Assembly (NCBI GenBank): GCA_937894565.1
Contig: CALBHK010000234.1
Coordinates: 1-8,669 of the forward strand
DNA from: an uncultured Chlamydiae bacterium
Lineage (GTDB): Bacteria > Chlamydiota > Chlamydiia > Chlamydiales > CALBHK01
Reading direction: 5' to 3'
DNA: 8,669 nt
Part shown: in pieces, positions 5,952-8,669 of the stretch
Layout: every line of letters begins with the position of its first letter
Numbering within the stretch: position 1 is the stretch's first letter
Notes under the pieces: model-generated
Database searches by the model: none
What the model was told of the DNA's origin: nothing
Seen by the model: the letters and a program-made list of their open reading frames with translations, nothing else
Made by a program: the position numbers and the translations under genes

Positions 5952-6245
5952 TTACCTCCGAAAAGCGTTTATCACGCCAATATAGATTTCGTTTTTTTCT
6001 AAAAGCCAAATGAGTCGATACCTGACTCCGTTCAGTTCAAGCGGGTCCGTTTTAAAATACTGAAAACCATCATCTTCAACCTCTGGCGTAAACGTCTTTC
6101 CATCGAGCATTTGGATAAGACTTAAAATAATTTCATCATTAACCGAATCGCCATGTTTAAGTTCGTAATGAGGGTCAATTATGACCCTGTTAACGGCTCT
6201 AGAATTAACAGTTATAGAAATTTTGTAGTCTCGCCGCTCATTCAT
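5952..6245 (-). CDS. Toxin-like protein of the second TA module (RelE/HigB-like fold suspected)
   Basis: A 97-aa protein paired with an XRE antitoxin. Features seen: VIIDPHYELKHGDSVNDEII (residues 21-40), LIQMLDGKTFTPE, then FQYFKTDP and the RYRLIWLLEKNEIYIGVINA strand pair near the end. The 'YRLIWLLE...IGVINAFRR' ending is like compact RelE-fold toxins, but the exact family is not certain and the mechanism is inferred from genetic context. The ATG at 6245 has no Shine-Dalgarno and directly abuts a -10-like TATACT, so a transcript from that promoter would begin inside the gene. The first 18 residues may not belong to the family core, so a later start is possible. Toxin-first order, 2 nt before the antitoxin. 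Confidence 0.75.
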   Translation of the reverse strand: MNERRDYKISITVNSRAVNRVIIDPHYELKHGDSVNDEIILSLIQMLDGKTFTPEVEDDGFQYFKTDPLELNGVRYRLIWLLEKNEIYIGVINAFRR

Positions 6246-6274
6246 AGTATAGCCAGACTATCATAAGTTGTCAA
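6246..6274 (-). promoter_or_regulatory. Consensus promoter of the second TA module
   Basis: On minus, TTGACA (6269-6274), 17-bp spacer, TATACT (6246-6251), next to the toxin ATG at 6245. The -35 is embedded in the palindrome at 6263-6288. An alternative -10 TATGAT lies upstream in the spacer. Confidence 0.65.
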
Positions 6275-6288
6275 AATTGACAACTTAT
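6263..6288. promoter_or_regulatory. 12+12 bp palindrome, shared operator between TA module and parA
   Basis: ATAAGTTGTCAA (6263-6274) and TTGACAACTTAT (6277-6288) are perfect reverse complements around AA. The site contains the -35 of the minus-strand TA promoter and a possible -35 of the plus-strand parA promoter, so one bound regulator could control both directions. The XRE antitoxin is the obvious candidate. Confidence 0.8.
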
Positions 6289-6295
6289 TTACAAT
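6268..6295 (+). promoter_or_regulatory. Possible divergent promoter for parA
   Basis: On plus, TTGTCA (6268-6273), 16-bp spacer, TACAAT (6290-6295). It would give a leader of about 90 nt before parA. That leader carries TTTTTAGAT twice, at 6333-6341 and 6354-6362, 21 bp apart. Confidence 0.45.
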
Positions 6296-6393
6296 GGCGC
6301 AGTTATTTTAAATGACTCAGGGGGTTGCGGATTTTTTAGATGACCACTGCTGGTTTTTAGATTGAAATTTCTGTAAGCCAAGGGAGGCGATTA

Positions 6394-7257
6394 ATGAAAT
6401 CAATTGCAGTTTACAATCAAAAGGGTGGTGTTGCAAAAACGACCACGGCCGTTAACATAGCTGCTGGAATATTAATCCATAAACCAAAAGCCAGAGTTCT
6501 TCTGATTGAGGCGGACTCTCAGGGCTCGATTAAAACGTATTTTCGTCTCAAACACTCGGAAGCAACGGCAAGCTTTGCTTCTTTTCTTGTTGATGGCCAA
6601 TCGATCAGCGCGGCCTCGATGAATAAAATTGATGTTTCTAGTGAAGCTCAAATTGACGTCCTTTTGGCCTCAAAGCGCCTTGCTGAAGCTGACACTAGAA
6701 TGGTCTCTTTTCCAAGAAGAGAGGAGACTCTGAGGGTGCGTTTTAAGGCGCTTGGCTCAAATGAATGGGACTATGTAGTTATCGACTGTGCTCCCTCTCT
6801 AAATACAGTCACACAAAACGTTTTAACTTTTGTAGATCACCTTATAATCCCAGCTACAATGGACCCTTTTGCCCTGCCTGGTATCGCCTCTGTTCTTGCA
6901 CAAGTTAAGGTGATCGAAGATGTCTACGAACGAAAAATAAATGTTCTTGGCATTTTGCCAACTATTTTTGACCAGCGCCCCTCAGTTACAAGAGACATCT
7001 ATTCGACAGTTATTGAGCACTTTAAAGATAAATTACGAGTTTTTGAGCCTCTCGGAATTGACAGTACAATAAAAACCGCTCAGCTGAGACAAAAAACAAT
7101 TTATAGTTATTTAGGAAAGAGTAGAGCTGCCGAACAATACTTAAATTTCACTCGTGAGGTTTTGCAATTAGTTGACGGTGTTCAAATTCAACCAACTCCG
7201 ATTATTAACCAAAAAAGTCGCGGCAGAAAAGGTCTTTTGAATGAAGTCACGACGTAA
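6394..7257 (+). CDS. parA: ParA-family partition ATPase
   Basis: A 287-aa Walker-type ATPase that segregates a replicon by forming dynamic ATP-bound patches on nucleoid DNA. Deviant Walker A is KGGVAKTT (residues 10-17), with signature Lys K10 and catalytic K15. Walker A' is at LIEADSQGS (D41), and Walker B is YVVIDCAPSL (127-136). It has no N-terminal helix-turn-helix, so it is of the short Soj/type Ib kind and not the P1 kind. C-terminal residues 269-283 (PIINQKSRGRKGLLN) are basic and could aid DNA contact. The ATG has GGGAGG six nt upstream. The downstream gene overlaps it by 17 nt in another frame, so the two are co-translated. No ParB with the usual ParB/Srx motifs is present; the overlapping winged-helix gene occupies that place. 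Confidence 0.93.
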   Translation: MKSIAVYNQKGGVAKTTTAVNIAAGILIHKPKARVLLIEADSQGSIKTYFRLKHSEATASFASFLVDGQSISAASMNKIDVSSEAQIDVLLASKRLAEADTRMVSFPRREETLRVRFKALGSNEWDYVVIDCAPSLNTVTQNVLTFVDHLIIPATMDPFALPGIASVLAQVKVIEDVYERKINVLGILPTIFDQRPSVTRDIYSTVIEHFKDKLRVFEPLGIDSTIKTAQLRQKTIYSYLGKSRAAEQYLNFTREVLQLVDGVQIQPTPIINQKSRGRKGLLNEVTT

Positions 7258-8404
7258 TAAAAGCGAAGAAAATAGAGCAGCAGCGGCGTCTCTTCTTGCT
7301 GATATTGAAGAAGAGTATTCAATGCCCGAGAGGGTCACCAACGCTAGTTTTGAAAATCAATATCTTGAGGCATCTCCTTCTGACGATAGTTTTAATCTTA
7401 AACCGTTAGCAGAGCGTGAGCAAACCGTTAGCAATGCGTCTCCCAAAGTGTTAGCCAAGCGTGAGCAACACGTTAGCAAACCGTTAGCAGAAAATGATGT
7501 TTTAGGGTTAATTGGAAAAGAAAAGCGTTTGTTATTTTTTATCTTTCAAAAATGTGAATCCTCTGGCGCCTTAGAGACTCCAATTGTAACAACAGAAGAG
7601 TTACTAACTAATCTCGACGTAAGCTCAGTTCGCCTTAGAAACCTGATATTTAGACTTCAAGAACAAAAACAACTTATAAAAGTAACCCAAGTACACTTAG
7701 GTAGGTCTGGCTGGCGTCGTTTTTCTTTAGAAAAAGATGTTTTTCAAATGATCCGAATACATCTTTCGTCTGAGAAACCGTTAGCAGAGCGTGAGCAAAC
7801 CGTTAGCAGAGCGTCTCCTAAAGCGTTAGCGTATCCGTTAGCAACCCCTCCCTGTAGTAGTAGTAATTTAAGTATTAATAATACAACAACTACACTACCC
7901 GAACTTGAGCCAGATTTATGGCTCAGTGTGCCTAAAAATCTAGAAGGCCGGGTATCCCTCAAACAACTCCGTGATTTTGTCCGGCAGGGTTTAATAACGC
8001 CAGAGGACCTTCAAAGCTCACTCGATGGTTTTTCGTATGATCTAGCAAAGAACGCGATCAAATCCAAACTCGGTAACCCGGTAGCGATCCTGATCGGTGC
8101 AGTAAAATCAGGCGGGTATATCAGCCAAAGCTACCTCTCTGAGCTCAAGGCCTCAATGGCTGATGTTGAGCGCTCGCGCCTAGAGATGCAGCAAATCCAA
8201 AGCTCGCTAGAGCTCGAGCAAATCCAAAAAGAGTTTGAGTCCTTCCGCGCCGAGTTCCCCGCAGAGGCCGAGAAATTTAAACCCACCAGCACGTACCTAA
8301 CGAACTTTGAACCGGGCTCAGTGGGCTATAAAATTTGGCTAGAAGAGTACAAAAAACATCAAAACACGCAGCATAGCCAATCCGCAAATGAGCTCGCACT
8401 GTGA
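7241..8404 (+). CDS. Winged-helix replication/partition protein carrying intragenic repeats
   Basis: A 387-aa protein, family not recognised. Residues 1-53 are charged with a basic start. At 54-84 is a repeat (KPLAEREQTVS, then ASPKVLA, KREQHVS, KPLAEND). A winged-helix-like domain is at about 88-172 (IGKEKRLLFFIFQKC, TTEELLTNLDVSSVRLRNLI, then a wing with HLGRSGWRRFSL). At 179-201 the first repeat recurs almost exactly. Next is a low-complexity linker, PCSSSNLSINNTTTTLPELE, then a helical C-terminal domain with VSLKQLRDFVRQGLITPEDL and GNPVAILIGAVKSGGYI. Residues 300-345 are likely coiled coil. The start has AAAAGG 8 nt upstream and overlaps parA by 17 nt. The two amino-acid repeats are the translation of DNA direct-repeat arrays. 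I infer a replication initiator, or ParB substitute, that binds sites in its own gene. Confidence 0.8.
   Translation: MKSRRNKSEENRAAAASLLADIEEEYSMPERVTNASFENQYLEASPSDDSFNLKPLAEREQTVSNASPKVLAKREQHVSKPLAENDVLGLIGKEKRLLFFIFQKCESSGALETPIVTTEELLTNLDVSSVRLRNLIFRLQEQKQLIKVTQVHLGRSGWRRFSLEKDVFQMIRIHLSSEKPLAEREQTVSRASPKALAYPLATPPCSSSNLSINNTTTTLPELEPDLWLSVPKNLEGRVSLKQLRDFVRQGLITPEDLQSSLDGFSYDLAKNAIKSKLGNPVAILIGAVKSGGYISQSYLSELKASMADVERSRLEMQQIQSSLELEQIQKEFESFRAEFPAEAEKFKPTSTYLTNFEPGSVGYKIWLEEYKKHQNTQHSQSANELAL
7403..7489 (+). repeat. Iteron-like array 1: 9-bp repeats at 11-bp steps
   Basis: Eight units: CCGTTAGCA 7403, GCGTGAGCA 7414, CCGTTAGCA 7425, GCGTCTCCC 7436 (degenerate), GTGTTAGCC 7448, GCGTGAGCA 7459, ACGTTAGCA 7470 and CCGTTAGCA 7481. 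Steps are 11 bp with one of 12. The repeats face the same way on nearly the same side of the helix. They lie inside the winged-helix gene, before its DNA-binding domain. Confidence 0.85.
7778..7843 (+). repeat. Iteron-like array 2: 9-bp repeats at 11-12 bp steps
   Basis: Six units: CCGTTAGCA 7778, GCGTGAGCA 7789, CCGTTAGCA 7800, GCGTCTCCT 7811 (degenerate), GCGTTAGCG 7823 and CCGTTAGCA 7835. The first four and part of the fifth repeat array 1: 7401-7455 and 7776-7830 match over 55 bp with four mismatches, the first 33 being identical. Located after the winged-helix coding part. Confidence 0.85.
7853..7894. other. A+T-rich stretch next to array 2, possible DNA-unwinding element
   Basis: Directly after array 2 the sequence becomes A/T-rich (TAATTTAAGTATTAATAATA at 7863-7882) and is bracketed by TGTAGT (7853-7858) and ACTACA (7889-7894). 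It encodes the Ser/Asn/Thr-rich linker, which tolerates composition constraints. Iterons plus an adjacent A+T-rich region is the standard layout of iteron origins; function is inferred. Confidence 0.45.
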
Positions 8405-8496
8405 GTGATAAAGACTCTTTTGAGATTCCCAAGCGATTCTTAATTATTTTAATTTTATCCGTAGCCGCATTTTTCCTTAGAGATCTTTTTTCATAA
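8401..8496 (+). CDS. 31-aa single-span membrane protein, coupled to the winged-helix gene
   Basis: Small ORF MSDKDSFEIPKRFLIILILS, continuing VAAFFLRDLFS. It begins with a GTG whose last two bases and the next A form the TGA stop of the winged-helix gene (GTGA overlap), the classic arrangement for translational coupling; there is no separate Shine-Dalgarno of note. Residues 1-12 are polar and charged, 13-26 hydrophobic (FLIILILSVAAFFL), and the tail is RDLFS, so a short inner-membrane anchor with a cytoplasmic N-terminus is plausible. A role in tethering the replication/partition complex, or as a small toxin-like peptide, is speculation. It could be a chance reading frame, but the overlap and hydrophobic profile argue for a real gene. 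Confidence 0.5.
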   Translation: MSDKDSFEIPKRFLIILILSVAAFFLRDLFS

Positions 8497-8524
8497 ACAG
8501 ATCGTGAAAGATTCCACTTTTCCA

Positions 8525-8669
8525 CTATTTTGTTTTCGGTTTTTCTTCTTTTAAAAACTCGAGCCTCTTCTCAGCCGCAACAGAGCGCTCAAGGTATAAT
8601 TTAACTTCATCGTCTTTTTCCTTGAGCTGCGCCTTTAAAAGCTTTATTTCACCCTCTTTTTGATTCAAG
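8525..8669 (-). CDS. C-terminal end of a coiled-coil protein (truncated by window edge)
   Basis: Minus-strand frame open from the right edge to a TAG at 8525-8527. The visible 47 residues read LNQKEGEIKLLKAQLKEKDD, then EVKLYLERSVAAEKRLEFLK, then EEKPKTK. It is highly charged with hydrophobic residues at heptad-like spacing, a coiled coil, ending in a Lys/Pro tail. Such tails are common on plasmid replication, mobilisation and KfrA-like DNA-binding proteins, but the family cannot be named from this part. It converges on the winged-helix operon. Its start and DNA-binding or catalytic domain lie outside the window. Confidence 0.65.
   Translation of the reverse strand, partial: LNQKEGEIKLLKAQLKEKDDEVKLYLERSVAAEKRLEFLKEEKPKTK

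Noticed and set aside
7403..7843. CRISPR array
   Set aside because: Repeats are 9 bp with 2-bp gaps, within an intact coding sequence; no spacers of CRISPR size and no cas genes.
7744..7962. Minus-strand 72-codon frame over repeat array 2
   Set aside because: Shadow of the repeats and linker of the winged-helix gene; its sequence is a product of the reverse complement of the arrays.
8277..8525. Minus-strand 82-codon frame
   Set aside because: Antisense to the C-terminal part of the winged-helix gene and to the 31-aa ORF; no motif or ribosome site.

Overview
This 8.7-kb, A+T-rich window looks like an accessory region (plasmid, integrative element or genomic island) of a Gram-negative bacterium. 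Sec-type signal peptides on three genes, a DUF4105 periplasmic protein and a secretin-like secreted protein fit a proteobacterium-like host. A predatory lineage such as Bdellovibrionota is a guess from the DUF4105 and secreted-protein flavour; nothing in the sequence proves it.

Left part (1-4562): a DUF4105 (Lnb N-terminal, cysteine-peptidase-like) periplasmic protein on the minus strand, then about 500 bp of non-coding DNA with small inverted and direct repeats. Next is a minus-strand two-gene module: a DUF4258 protein followed, with an ATGA overlap, by a DUF2283 protein fused to a helix-turn-helix. Its promoter carries ATACGAC repeats. A divergent, complete small serine recombinase follows, ending at a strong hairpin. 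Then come two minus-strand secreted proteins: a 134-aa one with a secretin-like strand, and a 334-aa one that I do not recognise.

Middle (4563-6290): about 350 bp of non-coding DNA, then two complete RelE-superfamily-type toxin-antitoxin pairs in convergent orientation. A HigB2-like toxin with XRE antitoxin lies on plus, and a second toxin-like/XRE pair on minus. The two antitoxin genes overlap in one CTAG tetranucleotide that supplies both stop codons. In all three two-gene modules of the window the toxin-like gene is first and has poor or no ribosome binding signals, while the antitoxin-like gene has a strong Shine-Dalgarno. The HigB2-like toxin has no usual start codon at the place where its family begins.

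Right part (6263-8669): a near-perfect 26-bp palindrome separates the second toxin-antitoxin module from a divergent parA. parA overlaps by 17 bp a gene for a winged-helix protein of 387 aa. Inside that gene, on either side of the winged-helix coding segment, are two arrays of 9-bp direct repeats (consensus near CCGTTAGCA) spaced 11 bp apart (occasionally 12). The second array is followed by an A+T-rich stretch. This resembles an intragenic replication origin (as in lambda O) or a centromere (as in the R388 stb repeats), and it is the most interesting signal here. A 31-aa single-membrane-span ORF is coupled by a GTGA overlap, and the C-terminal end of a coiled-coil protein enters from the right edge on the minus strand.

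Taken together, recombinase, partition/replication genes and stacked stability modules describe the maintenance core of a mobile replicon, with a few secreted cargo genes.
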